Origin: an uncultured Aquimarina sp.
GTDB taxonomy: Bacteria > Bacteroidota > Bacteroidia > Flavobacteriales > Flavobacteriaceae
Direction: 5' to 3'
Length of the DNA stretch: 64,000 bases
Assembly: GCA_947502885.1 (NCBI GenBank)
Contig: CANNBP010000020.1
Location: 1 to 64,000, forward strand
Positions 32,130-40,819 of this stretch are shown here, piece after piece. Both the position numbers and the translations under genes were made by a program. The notes under the pieces are model-generated. The model did not search any database, was not told the DNA's origin, and worked only from the letters and a program-made list of their open reading frames with translations. Every line of letters begins with the position of its first letter. The first letter of the stretch is position 1.

Positions 32130-34868
32130 TCATAACCTTTTTCCTTTCGCATTTTTATACTTCTTAAGAAGAAAAACAATCACTGCCAAAATAACGACCC
32201 CACCAATCAAATACCAATACCAAGGTAAATCACTTCTAACATCAATACCATCAATATTACCTATCAAAATTGGCGCTCCCCAGTAATGAGGAGATGTCGC
32301 TACTCCACTATTATTTTTCAAATAAGTTCTTTTTGCTTTCTGTAACGCTTCAGTTTTGGTATTTCCTTCTTTTATATAGGTATAAAAATTAGACATGATT
32401 TCATGCGTAGACTTTTCATTTACGCTCCACAAAGTAGAAATTACACTTCTGGTTCCTGAACTAAAAAAACCTCTGGCCAAACTCATTACCCCTTCTCCTG
32501 TTTTAAGTTCTCCTAGCGAAGTATTACAAGCGCTAAGTACAACTAAATCTGCTTGGTTCTTAGTTGCATACAATTCGTCAAGACTTAACTTATCATCATA
32601 AAAAGCGATCCATGGATCGGTACTTTCTCCCACATCTGCATGCGTGGATAAGTGTACCATATTATAATTAGATATTGCACTCATAAACTTATCTTTTGAG
32701 GCATTGGCATAGTCATACACCTTTCCATCAAACAAAGACGCTATTTCATTTACTTCTTCAGTACTTCGTAATAAACCCACAAGTGTCGAATCCTTAAATT
32801 TTACTGGCGCAAATCCAATAAAATCATTTTGTGGCAAACGCGCTACCTTTTCATTAAGTTGTAAAAATGATAGTGAGTATGCATAACTTATGTTACACTG
32901 GTTAATGAGATAGCTAGTACTATCTGTTGAAGATGTCATTAATACCTCAAATGGAATTTGTTGTAAATGCTGATCTGGAATAAGAACTACATTACCATCG
33001 ATAAATACATTAGGACTAATTTCTGGAAACAAGGTATTGTAAATCGTATTCGCCAATTTTTGAAATGATATAAATTCTTCTTCGGTATAAAATGGCGTAG
33101 CTAATTTATGTCTAAGGGTTATTAGGTTTTTATGCAACGCGTTAACATCATTGATCTTAAAGAATTTTTCTTTATTTTTTGAAAGAAATAAACCGTATCC
33201 TTCCTTATCATTTAAGATATAATACATGGTGGCCTGGTTTCTTTCGTTTTGTTGTTTTTTTACCTGATCATAAGAAACCAGTTGTAGTTTTTGTTTATAC
33301 TTATAATACCCCGGATACCCTGTTTCTAAAGAATCTATAAACTTTTCATACCGCCTTTTATGCTCATAAATGATATCCCGTAACGAATCCTTCTTTAACG
33401 CTGTTGTTGACTCATCATCTTTTAACTCTTCTTCTGCCAAATGGATTGATCGCCTAAGGTCAAATTCTCTTTCTGATAATGCCTCGGGTAACTGTGCATT
33501 TTCTTTGGCTTTTTCTTGTGTAAGGTCTTCGAGTAATAATATCGCCTTATTTTTTTCCATAAAATAAAAGGCTTCTTTAGATTTACTCAACTTATAACAA
33601 GCTTCTACAGCTTTCATATATAAGTCTGCACTTTGCTCTCTCCAGAATAACTTTGATTGAAACTCTGTACTCTCAAAACGAATCACATCAACCAATTGAT
33701 CGGCTAACTCAAAAGCTTCTAATGCTTTCTTTAAATATTCACTTTGTTGCTCATGATTATAGTAACTAATCCACCCATTGGCATAATCAGTTATATAGCC
33801 CAACAGATCAAGTTTATAGGGAGATACTTTTAGTTTTTCTATGTCTGGCAATACGGTATAGTCACTGCGTTCTAGTGCTCCTAACACACTTGTTATCGCT
33901 TTATGATAATGAGTTAAAGCGTTTCTAAAGTCGAGTTGTACCGTATAGTAATCGCCTAGGTTATTATATACAGGAGCTTGTAGGTTGGTATTAGATCCAG
34001 CATAACTCAAGGCTTTGTCATAGTATATTTTAGCATTAACAAGATCATTCGATTTCTTACATGAGACTCCAATATTACTATAGTTCATAGAAATATAAGA
34101 CGAGTCCTTCATTTGATGACTAACTGCTAAAGCTTTTTTATGGTAAGCTATTGCCTTAGCATATTCTTGTCGTTCGTCATATAGATTTCCTGATATCTGA
34201 TTAATATTCAAATAATCTAAATTATTTAGACTAATAATATTGGAGAGTGAATCAGCACATTTCACATAATACATACTTCTTTTATCATAGAGCCAATTCA
34301 TTCTCTCATACATTTGAGATAGATTTACATAGTTTCTGAAAAGAAGCTTATATTTCTTGCTATTTTTAAAATATTCTTCTGCTTTTACAAGGTTATTTTT
34401 TGCCTTATCAAAATCACCAACCAAAGTATACATTATACCAATTCTATTAAAGGCTTTGGCTGTAATGTCATTTTTCTGTCTGTACTCAATTAGTTTTGTA
34501 TATGCTTGTATTGCCTTAGGGTAATTCCCTTTTAACTTATAATAATACCCTAATGCATAGAAAGATTTTGATATTTCAGAAGTATCTTTGTTTTTCTTAC
34601 GAATCTTTATTGCTTTTTTCGAATAATTAATTGCGCTATTAACATCTATTCGATATATCTTTTTAGAATACTCATGATAGCATAGTGCTAATTGAAGTTG
34701 ATCTGGATGGTTTTGATGTTGAATAAAAAAAGTAGTGATCAGTTCACTTTTATTTTCTGAGGTTAACCCAACAATACTATCATATGTTGATTTTAAATCA
34801 GAGGTGATTTGAGCGGAAAGCATACCACAAATAAAACAAAAGAAAAAAAGACATCGAGATAACCTCAT
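32130..34868 (-). CDS. Envelope-anchored TPR-CHAT caspase-like protease
   Basis: 912 residues from the ATG at 34868 (the codon before it is TTG). Signal peptide about 1-19 (GMLSAQ). A long series of TPR repeats spans about 60-450 (A-NRIGIMYTLVGDFDKAKNN, AIAYHKKALAVSHQ, PVYNNLGDYYTVQLDFRNAL), then a charged coiled coil about 450-525. The CHAT domain at about 600-870 has HLSTHADVG (His739, His743) and VVLSACNTSLGE (Cys781), the His-Cys dyad of caspase/separase-like CHAT proteases, plus GEGVMSLARGFFSSGT. A single membrane helix (about 883-903) and a basic tail end the protein. The catalytic part should face the periplasm. Partners nearby are a tiny lipoprotein, a subtilase and a sigma/anti-sigma pair. 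Confidence 0.88.
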   Translation of the reverse strand: MRLSRCLFFFCFICGMLSAQITSDLKSTYDSIVGLTSENKSELITTFFIQHQNHPDQLQLALCYHEYSKKIYRIDVNSAINYSKKAIKIRKKNKDTSEISKSFYALGYYYKLKGNYPKAIQAYTKLIEYRQKNDITAKAFNRIGIMYTLVGDFDKAKNNLVKAEEYFKNSKKYKLLFRNYVNLSQMYERMNWLYDKRSMYYVKCADSLSNIISLNNLDYLNINQISGNLYDERQEYAKAIAYHKKALAVSHQMKDSSYISMNYSNIGVSCKKSNDLVNAKIYYDKALSYAGSNTNLQAPVYNNLGDYYTVQLDFRNALTHYHKAITSVLGALERSDYTVLPDIEKLKVSPYKLDLLGYITDYANGWISYYNHEQQSEYLKKALEAFELADQLVDVIRFESTEFQSKLFWREQSADLYMKAVEACYKLSKSKEAFYFMEKNKAILLLEDLTQEKAKENAQLPEALSEREFDLRRSIHLAEEELKDDESTTALKKDSLRDIIYEHKRRYEKFIDSLETGYPGYYKYKQKLQLVSYDQVKKQQNERNQATMYYILNDKEGYGLFLSKNKEKFFKINDVNALHKNLITLRHKLATPFYTEEEFISFQKLANTIYNTLFPEISPNVFIDGNVVLIPDQHLQQIPFEVLMTSSTDSTSYLINQCNISYAYSLSFLQLNEKVARLPQNDFIGFAPVKFKDSTLVGLLRSTEEVNEIASLFDGKVYDYANASKDKFMSAISNYNMVHLSTHADVGESTDPWIAFYDDKLSLDELYATKNQADLVVLSACNTSLGELKTGEGVMSLARGFFSSGTRSVISTLWSVNEKSTHEIMSNFYTYIKEGNTKTEALQKAKRTYLKNNSGVATSPHYWGAPILIGNIDGIDVRSDLPWYWYLIGGVVILAVIVFLLKKYKNAKGKRL

Positions 34869-34873
34869 CAAAA

Positions 34874-34907
34874 AAAGCTGTAATTAGTACGACTAATGTA
34901 CAGCTTT
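34874..34907 (-). terminator. Attenuator-like hairpin between the small lipoprotein and CHAT genes
   Basis: AAAGCTGTA/TACAGCTTT with an inner TTAGT/ACTAA extension. On the minus strand it is followed directly by seven T, and then the CHAT ATG. It lies 25 bp after the small lipoprotein stop and 5 bp before the CHAT start, so it should limit read-through into CHAT or hide its start. Confidence 0.7.
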
Positions 34908-34931
34908 CTTAGGTATTAGTTTATTAAAGGA

Positions 34932-35138
34932 CTATTCTAAATCTGGATCATCTTCAGCCACTTGCTTCTTTTCTCCTCGAATCTCTCCCAAATCATCTCT
35001 TGTTATTAATGATTCTGAATCTATTTCTGAAAAATTAGTGATTTCAAATTTTTCCGGAATTTCGGCAGTCGCATCTTCTTTAGTACAACCTATAACAACT
35101 GCGCAACACAACATAACATAGCAAATTACTTTCTTCAT
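34932..35138 (-). CDS. 68-residue lipoprotein ending in a subtilase-propeptide-like tail
   Basis: MKKVICYVMLCCAVVIGC gives a clear signal with lipobox Cys18. The mature 50 residues are acidic and look unstructured. Residues 57-68, KKQVAEDDPDLE, repeat the end of the subtilase propeptide next door (residues 109-120, KKQSADTDPDLE), and the protein stops exactly there. Both proteins also share the IGCT lipobox region. It may act as an in-trans propeptide, inhibitor or decoy substrate. It stands alone between the subtilase terminator and the CHAT attenuator. Function is inferred. Confidence 0.75.
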   Translation of the reverse strand: MKKVICYVMLCCAVVIGCTKEDATAEIPEKFEITNFSEIDSESLITRDDLGEIRGEKKQVAEDDPDLE

Positions 35139-35294
35139 AATTTTAATTTTTAAATTGTTAAACTTTATATGTGTTTATGTTATAACTTATAAGAATGTTA
35201 CTTATTTATTTAAAAACATCCATCCCTTTCCTACACACCCTCTCACCTGTCGTTTGCACGCCATTGTCTTCAAAGGAAAGGAATTCTCAAAAAA

Positions 35295-35319
35295 AAATCT
35301 CCCTATAAAAGGGAGATTT
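35295..35319 (-). terminator. Terminator of the subtilase gene
   Basis: AAATCTCCC/GGGAGATTT with a seven-base loop, followed on the minus strand by a run of T. It lies about 29 bp past the stop at 35348 and separates the subtilase from the small lipoprotein transcript. Confidence 0.85.
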
Positions 35320-35347
35320 ATATGTATTCTAAATCTTTTCAGTATTA

Positions 35348-36613
35348 CTATTTTTTAATGTATGCCTGATGTTTAATTTCTTCTAAACTATTAAGGTGTT
35401 TTGCCTCTCCTTTGATTTTGGTTTCTATCAATGCGGTGGGAATACCCTTGGCATAAAACCATGCTGCATTGGCAGAAGCAAAAGCCGTAGCAAACGAAGT
35501 ACCGGATACTTTTTCTGCACCTTTACCAAAATCAAATACTATATTTTGTCCGTGAGCAGCAAAATCTACACTTTGTTTCCCATAATTAGAAAACCACGCC
35601 AAATCTGTAAATGCAGTATTCATGGCAGCAATACTTAATACATTACTATGGGCATAAGATGATGGATAATGCCCCAATTCATCATTATTAGAAGTTTCGT
35701 TACCCGCAGAAGTTACGATCATAATTTTACCTTTTTCTTCAGTTTCTTGTATGAACTTTTTAAGCAAACTCTGTGGTTCTCCACACCACCCAAAACTCAT
35801 ATTAATTACATTCATTCCTGGTTTTTTAACTGCAAAACGATATCCACATAACAGGTCAAAGTATGTTCCTTTGCCTTCTTTATTAAATATTTTTACGGGT
35901 AGTATACTATACGAAACATTTAAATTTTTAAGCGTATTATGAATGATAGAAGTTACAATAGTACCATGGCCATTATTATCATTGGCCACAAAATCCTGAT
36001 TTACAAAATCCCAACCCGATACCTCTACACTAGTACCATCATTACAAGCCGAACCGTTATTCATACTATTGTATAATACCAATGAGCTAAACTCTGGGCG
36101 ATCAAATTGTATCCCGGTATCCAGAACAGCAATATTTACCGCAGCTTTATCTTCTAGTTTAATAGAAGTATTATATACCCCAGATAGTGGAGTTCCTCCA
36201 TCATAAAAGGTTTGTGTGCCCGTAGTCGACATCGCAAAATTATGGTTTACTCCTTCTAGGTCCGGATCTGTATCGGCCGATTGTTTTTTCTCTTCAATAT
36301 CAATGGGCTTACCGTTTTCTGTGTCATTAAAAATCCATAATTCTAAAGTTTCATCGGCACACTCGCATCTTTTTATTTTTTTTACGTTATGATCTTTTCT
36401 TATCTGACGTTTTCTACGTGATAATCTTCTTTTATACTTCACCACCAATTGATTTTTTGTAGGTTGTGCATTACAATCTTCTGGTTTCTTTTCTTTTTTA
36501 TCACTAACAGCTTCTAGCGAAGCGTCTTCTGTTAGTTCGTTACCTTCTTGTGTGCAACCGATACACATAAATAGAAAGCACCCCAATACAAATAATACGT
36601 TACTTTTTTTCAT
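35348..36613 (-). CDS. S8 subtilisin-like serine protease, lipoprotein zymogen
   Basis: 421 residues. Lipobox MCIGC (Cys20). A propeptide of about 100 residues has an I9-like part (NQLVVKYKRRLSRRKRQIRK, 54-73, then ETLELWIF) and ends KKQSADTDPDLEGVNHNFAMS. The catalytic domain spans about 140-400: Asp165 (IAVLDTGIQFDRPEF), His216 (NNGHGTIVTSI), Asn305 (TSAGNE) and Ser373 (VSGTSFATAFAS), all intact. No T9SS tail, so it should stay membrane-anchored. It is divergent from the ECF sigma gene and has an ECF-like bipartite element but no TAnnTTTG box upstream. Likely substrates are envelope proteins; activation by cleavage after the DPDLE segment is inferred. Confidence 0.9.
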   Translation of the reverse strand: MKKSNVLFVLGCFLFMCIGCTQEGNELTEDASLEAVSDKKEKKPEDCNAQPTKNQLVVKYKRRLSRRKRQIRKDHNVKKIKRCECADETLELWIFNDTENGKPIDIEEKKQSADTDPDLEGVNHNFAMSTTGTQTFYDGGTPLSGVYNTSIKLEDKAAVNIAVLDTGIQFDRPEFSSLVLYNSMNNGSACNDGTSVEVSGWDFVNQDFVANDNNGHGTIVTSIIHNTLKNLNVSYSILPVKIFNKEGKGTYFDLLCGYRFAVKKPGMNVINMSFGWCGEPQSLLKKFIQETEEKGKIMIVTSAGNETSNNDELGHYPSSYAHSNVLSIAAMNTAFTDLAWFSNYGKQSVDFAAHGQNIVFDFGKGAEKVSGTSFATAFASANAAWFYAKGIPTALIETKIKGEAKHLNSLEEIKHQAYIKK

Positions 36614-36711
36614 TGTTGTATTCTTTTAAGTGGTTAATTAAATTGTTCCCTTCAATTAATTATAGCTATTATGTTAACTTTTATTAGGCTAAAATTATTG
36701 TTTATACTGCT

Positions 36712-36740
36712 CCGTTCCACTTTTTTGAAAATGTTACCCA
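36712..36740 (-). promoter_or_regulatory. Putative ECF-type promoter, TGGGTAAC-N13-TGGAACGG
   Basis: The minus strand reads TGGGTAAC (36740-36733), 13 bases, TGGAACGG (36719-36712), 99 bp before the subtilase start. It matches the element at 27295-27324. It lies between the subtilase and the divergent sigma gene, a natural place for a promoter read by that sigma factor. Confidence 0.5.
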
Positions 36741-36794
36741 TAATGTATATCTTTTTTTTAGAATTGATTATTTTTACGGAAACACACAAACCCT

Positions 36795-37364
36795 ATGCCC
36801 ACAAAAAAAGATGACTATCTTTTACATAGCCTACTACAAGGAGATGAAAAAGGGATTGCAGAAATTTATAAACAGGTTTTTCCTAAAGTGGTTTCTTTTA
36901 TCCTTAAAAACAAAGGACAATATGAAGATGCCGAAGATATTTTTCAGAAAGTTCTTGTCCAACTAACCACCAGAACCAAAGTACAAGACTTTAAACTTAC
37001 AACCTCTTTTGATGGGTATATTTTTGGAGCTTGTAAAAATTTATGGAGGCGTGAATTAAATAAAAATAAAAAATGGGTAACAAATGATGGTATTGTAGAA
37101 CGGGTGAATGAAGAAAAAGATCTTGCTATGGCAATATTGGATCAAGAGCGTTGGGAATTGTACAAAGAATGCTTCGAGAAACTATCTACGAATTGTAAAG
37201 AAATACTTCGTTATTTCTTTGATAAACTATCGTATAAAGAAATCGTAGCCAAGACCTCATACACCTCTGAAACTGTAGTAAGGCAACGTGTTTTTAAATG
37301 TAAATCGAAACTTTCTGAGCATATCAAATCAGATAGACGATTTAAATCCCTAACAGAACTATGA
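36795..37364 (+). CDS. ECF-type RNA polymerase sigma factor
   Basis: 189 residues with sigma region 2 (GIAEIYKQVFPKVVSFILKN, YEDAEDIFQKVLVQL, SFDGYIFGACKNLWRRELN) and region 4 (LSTNCKEILRYFFDKLSYKEI, then TSETVVRQRVFKCKSKL). No region 3, as usual for ECF sigma factors. The region 2.2-like segment has AEDIFQKV instead of the common DAEDI-Q-TF. Its stop overlaps the start of the next gene by 4 bases (ATGA), tying it to an anti-sigma-like protein. It is divergent from the subtilase gene. Confidence 0.92.
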   Translation: MPTKKDDYLLHSLLQGDEKGIAEIYKQVFPKVVSFILKNKGQYEDAEDIFQKVLVQLTTRTKVQDFKLTTSFDGYIFGACKNLWRRELNKNKKWVTNDGIVERVNEEKDLAMAILDQERWELYKECFEKLSTNCKEILRYFFDKLSYKEIVAKTSYTSETVVRQRVFKCKSKLSEHIKSDRRFKSLTEL

Positions 37365-38173
37365 ATTTTGACGAACAAACATACGAAACGATAGAAGCTT
37401 ATCTTGATAATACATTGTCTGAGGCAGAACGACTATCTTTTGAGAAACGCATGCAAGATGATCCCAATCTTGCTATAGAAATTAGAATAAATCGGGAGAT
37501 GAGAGCTCAATTTAGTAAGGCTTCAAATGCAACCATTTCGAACCCCGAATATGATAGCGAAACACTAGCATCTTTAGAAAAACACTTAAAAAGTGAAGAG
37601 ATCTCCCAACTTTCTAAAAAGATAAAAGAAGGTAAACGACTATATGACAAAACCTCAACTTCAAAAAAACCTATATTAAGATACTTGTACTATGCGGCTG
37701 CAGCGGTTGCCTTGATTTTTTTGGTGAATCGATTTTTTATAACCCCCACAAATACTTCAGAAGAGTTATATGTTGCATATAGCGATTGGAAAAACCTTCC
37801 TTCTCTTACCTCTAAAGGCGCTGATCAGAACAATCTTGCCAAGGGAGAAACTTTATTCGCCGAAAAGAAATATAAAGAAGCTATTACTATTTTTTCTAAA
37901 AATGAATATATTAATAATCCACATGTTCTTATGTATCTAGGTGTATCTTATCTAGAATCTAATAATTTTGAAAAAGCACAGATTACTTTCCATCGGTTAC
38001 TAAATGGTAAAACATTAGAGAGTAACAAAGCTTACTGGTATATTACATTAACCTATCTAAAACAAGGAAATAACGAAAAAGCCATTGAGTATTTACAATT
38101 ATTAAGGACAAACAAAAACAACTATCAATATAAAGAGGCTGGAGAATTGTTATCTAAGATTAGAGAAAAGTAG
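37361..38173 (+). CDS. Anti-sigma-like membrane protein with periplasmic TPR domain
   Basis: 270 residues. The cytoplasmic N-terminus has the YLDNTLSEAERLSFEKRMQD pattern (about 14-33) of zinc-less anti-sigma factors. One membrane helix lies at about 106-127 (LRYLYYAAAAVALIFLVNRFF). The C-terminal half holds about three TPR repeats (AKGETLFAEKKYKEAITIF, PHVLMYLGVSYLESNNFEKA, AYWYITLTYLKQGNNEKAI). Translationally coupled to the sigma gene. The TPR part would lie in the periplasm with the CHAT and subtilase proteins, so it could sense them. Confidence 0.85.
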   Translation: MNFDEQTYETIEAYLDNTLSEAERLSFEKRMQDDPNLAIEIRINREMRAQFSKASNATISNPEYDSETLASLEKHLKSEEISQLSKKIKEGKRLYDKTSTSKKPILRYLYYAAAAVALIFLVNRFFITPTNTSEELYVAYSDWKNLPSLTSKGADQNNLAKGETLFAEKKYKEAITIFSKNEYINNPHVLMYLGVSYLESNNFEKAQITFHRLLNGKTLESNKAYWYITLTYLKQGNNEKAIEYLQLLRTNKNNYQYKEAGELLSKIREK

Positions 38174-38214
38174 AGAATCACTCATTTTAAGAAATTTAAT
38201 TATCTCATTGTGGT

Positions 38215-39801
38215 TTACTCTACATCATAAACTGAATAATATTTAATATTATAATAATCCTTTCCTAGGGGTATCGATTGATATTTTATAGAGAATGAAT
38301 CAATTGCTTTTGACGATGTATAGTTTTCTAAAATATGAGAAGCACAAGCCCCTTTATTATTTTCTCTTATGTAATAGTTACTTTTTTCTAATAGATTTAA
38401 TAACTCTTGTAATGAAGCACTTCTTACATATTTTGAATCATTAAATTGGATAATCGAGCTAAATTGCTGTTGTAACATCTCTTCTACTTTTTGACACCCT
38501 ATGCTATTTTCAATCATATGATCTTCATAAGACTGAAACCTCATAAATTTAGTAGGCATTGGTTCTTCTTGTAAAACATAATACTCTTCAAAGCCTATAA
38601 CAAATGGCTTATCATATCTTTTCTTTAAACGATCAATTGTGGTTCTTTGTTCTGAAAATGTATATGGAATATCATATATGATAGCATCAAAAAAACTATA
38701 ACATATTAATAACACCGTAAATATTGCAATAACATACTTTTGGGGATGAACTTTCTTTAAAACAACTAATAAAAAATAGGTGCTAAATATGATAATTGGA
38801 GGAATTAATGGTAGTAAATCATTATCTGCTTGAAATTCAAAAGAATTAAACACACTCCATAAAATGCAATACACAATTAAAAACAATAATGTTTGTTGGT
38901 CTTTAAAAACATCTTGATCACGTATTTTCTTCTTAACAAATACATACACCCCAATCATAATACCGAATAAAGCGAACAAAAAATGTAAAATTTCGAGAAT
39001 AAAACAGGGATAGATACCTTCAAGCAACCATATAAAAGGTGATTCGCCTAAAGTTTTACCTTCTATTAATAGTTTTCTTAGTACTGCTTGATTCCAAAAG
39101 TCTAACCAACCATTTGTAACATATAAATAGAATAAGACGGGTAATATACCGACAAAAACTCCTAGTAACAACCTATATAACATTGGTAAAAATTGCCTGT
39201 AATTACAAAATAACATTACTCCACAAGCAAATAAACTAATGACCGCTACATGCCAGCTCATTGCAGCAAATGAAAAGAAAATCCCTACCAAGAACCATTT
39301 CTTTTTATTAAAAAAATGAATCCCAAAAACAGAAAACAACAATACCCATAATTTGGGTTCTGCATTTACTCCAGATAAAGCAGATAGATATCCTAGTCCA
39401 CAAAAAAGAATACAGGCAACCAATGTTGCTTTTTTATCTGTAAATATACCTTTACACAATACATAAATGGAACCACTTAATGTACTATAAAGTAAAATAC
39501 CCAATATACGAGCAGATTGTATAGTATCCAAAGTAAGTATGTTTCCAAGTTTCATAAAATATCCTACCAAAATAGTAGACCAAGGTGTATACCCAAATGT
39601 AGTTGCTGTATACAAAGGATCACCTCTAAAAACCACTTGTGACATATAAAGTAAATAGGCCCTATCAAACAATACGGGTTGTTCAAAAGGCTTATAAAAT
39701 ATAATTATGAATAACATCCCAAATAGAAACCAAAAAACAAATCCTATATTTACCTTTTTATTGAGAAGGGTTGAAAGTTTTTTAGTGCTTCTAGTATTCA
39801 T
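38215..39801 (-). CDS. GT-C-type polytopic membrane protein (glycosyltransferase family 39-like)
   Basis: 528 residues with about 10-12 membrane helices through residue 370 and a soluble C-terminal domain of about 150 residues. The first periplasmic loop (FEQPVLFDRAYLLYMSQVV, then FRGDPLYTATTFGYTPW) has the Asp and the GDPLY pattern of lipid-linked sugar transferases such as ArnT/PMT. It probably adds a sugar from a polyprenyl-phosphate donor outside the inner membrane. A TAACTTTG -7 element lies 32 bp upstream. The divergent neighbours are a sugar-nucleotide SDR and a GT2. Confidence 0.7.
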   Translation of the reverse strand: MNTRSTKKLSTLLNKKVNIGFVFWFLFGMLFIIIFYKPFEQPVLFDRAYLLYMSQVVFRGDPLYTATTFGYTPWSTILVGYFMKLGNILTLDTIQSARILGILLYSTLSGSIYVLCKGIFTDKKATLVACILFCGLGYLSALSGVNAEPKLWVLLFSVFGIHFFNKKKWFLVGIFFSFAAMSWHVAVISLFACGVMLFCNYRQFLPMLYRLLLGVFVGILPVLFYLYVTNGWLDFWNQAVLRKLLIEGKTLGESPFIWLLEGIYPCFILEILHFLFALFGIMIGVYVFVKKKIRDQDVFKDQQTLLFLIVYCILWSVFNSFEFQADNDLLPLIPPIIIFSTYFLLVVLKKVHPQKYVIAIFTVLLICYSFFDAIIYDIPYTFSEQRTTIDRLKKRYDKPFVIGFEEYYVLQEEPMPTKFMRFQSYEDHMIENSIGCQKVEEMLQQQFSSIIQFNDSKYVRSASLQELLNLLEKSNYYIRENNKGACASHILENYTSSKAIDSFSIKYQSIPLGKDYYNIKYYSVYDVE

Positions 39802-39832
39802 TAAATATTCAATTACGCTATTTTATCGCCAT

Positions 39833-39840
39833 CAAAGTTA
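39833..39840 (-). promoter_or_regulatory. Bacteroidota -7 promoter element (TAACTTTG)
   Basis: Exact TAnnTTTG on the minus strand, 32 bases before the GT-C gene. It sits in the 45-bp divergent gap before the SDR gene. Confidence 0.45.
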
Positions 39841-39846
39841 GTTATA

Positions 39847-40815
39847 ATGAAAAATTTTAATCCTATTTTTAAAGAAAAGAAAGTAATTATTACTGGCGCT
39901 TCTGGATTTATTGGATCGCACCTCTCTATAAAAATGGAACTTTTAGGAGCTCGTGTATATTGCTTAGTCAGAAAAAAATCAAACATACATAGGTTACAAT
40001 CTATAATAAATAAAGTTCGAATTATTGAAATAGATCTTCTTAACCCTAAAGATGTAGAGCTACTTATTAGTGAAATAAAACCTAATTACATTTTTCATTT
40101 TGCTATTCCGTCTCATGCTTTACTCAAAAACACATCTGATCTGCAAACTCAAATAAACGTTACTAATGGGCATCTTATTAACCTATTTCAATCCATTGAA
40201 AACAAAAACATTAAGTTAGATTCATTTATACATGCTTGTAGTGGATCTGTCTATAAATATGATAAGCATAATTTCGTTCTAAATGAATCTACTCTTTTAA
40301 GTCCCAACACATTAAGAGGGATGTTAAAACTTAGTCAACGAAATTTATGTTTATTTTTGGGTAAAAGTCATAAGATTAATGTAAAACTCGCAAGAATATT
40401 TAGAGCTTACGGCCCTTTAGAAACTAATAAAAAACTAATTACCAAATCGTTAGATTCTGAGAAAAACAACATTCCAATATCATTAGGTAATGATAAGTTT
40501 AAAAGAGATTATATTTTTATTGATGATTTGATTGATGGAATACTAAAATTAGCTTTGAGTAATTTGCCAAGTGGAACCGAAATGAATTTTGGAAGTAATT
40601 CGCAGTTTAGTGCATATGAAATTGTCTCTCGAATTGAAGGTGTTTTAGGTCGAAAAATCCCTAAAAAACTTAATGCTTACCCCAAAAACTTATATGATCA
40701 GGGTGATTTCATCGCAGATTGTTCACTAGCTAAAGAAAAATTAGGATGGTATCCCATGACAAGTATTGAAGATGGTCTTCGACAAACAATAGATTGGTAT
40801 CGTAAACAACATTAA
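39847..40815 (+). CDS. NAD-dependent epimerase/dehydratase (extended SDR family)
   Basis: 322 residues. NAD-binding GASGFIGSHL at 17-26, HFAIPSHAL near 90, the ACSGSVY strand near 131 and RIFRAYGPLE near 180. The YxxxK catalytic pair is not normal: the segment where Tyr is expected reads RGMLK (TLRGMLKLSQRN), so the Tyr is replaced while the Lys is kept. It may be a diverged dehydratase or a non-catalytic member. The GT2 gene starts 4 bp later. Confidence 0.82.
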   Translation: MKNFNPIFKEKKVIITGASGFIGSHLSIKMELLGARVYCLVRKKSNIHRLQSIINKVRIIEIDLLNPKDVELLISEIKPNYIFHFAIPSHALLKNTSDLQTQINVTNGHLINLFQSIENKNIKLDSFIHACSGSVYKYDKHNFVLNESTLLSPNTLRGMLKLSQRNLCLFLGKSHKINVKLARIFRAYGPLETNKKLITKSLDSEKNNIPISLGNDKFKRDYIFIDDLIDGILKLALSNLPSGTEMNFGSNSQFSAYEIVSRIEGVLGRKIPKKLNAYPKNLYDQGDFIADCSLAKEKLGWYPMTSIEDGLRQTIDWYRKQH

Positions 40816-40819
40816 TATT

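Noticed and set aside
32130..38173. Type III-E CRISPR craspase
   Set aside because: The CHAT-TPR protein is exported and membrane-anchored, and there is no gRAMP effector or CRISPR array in the window.
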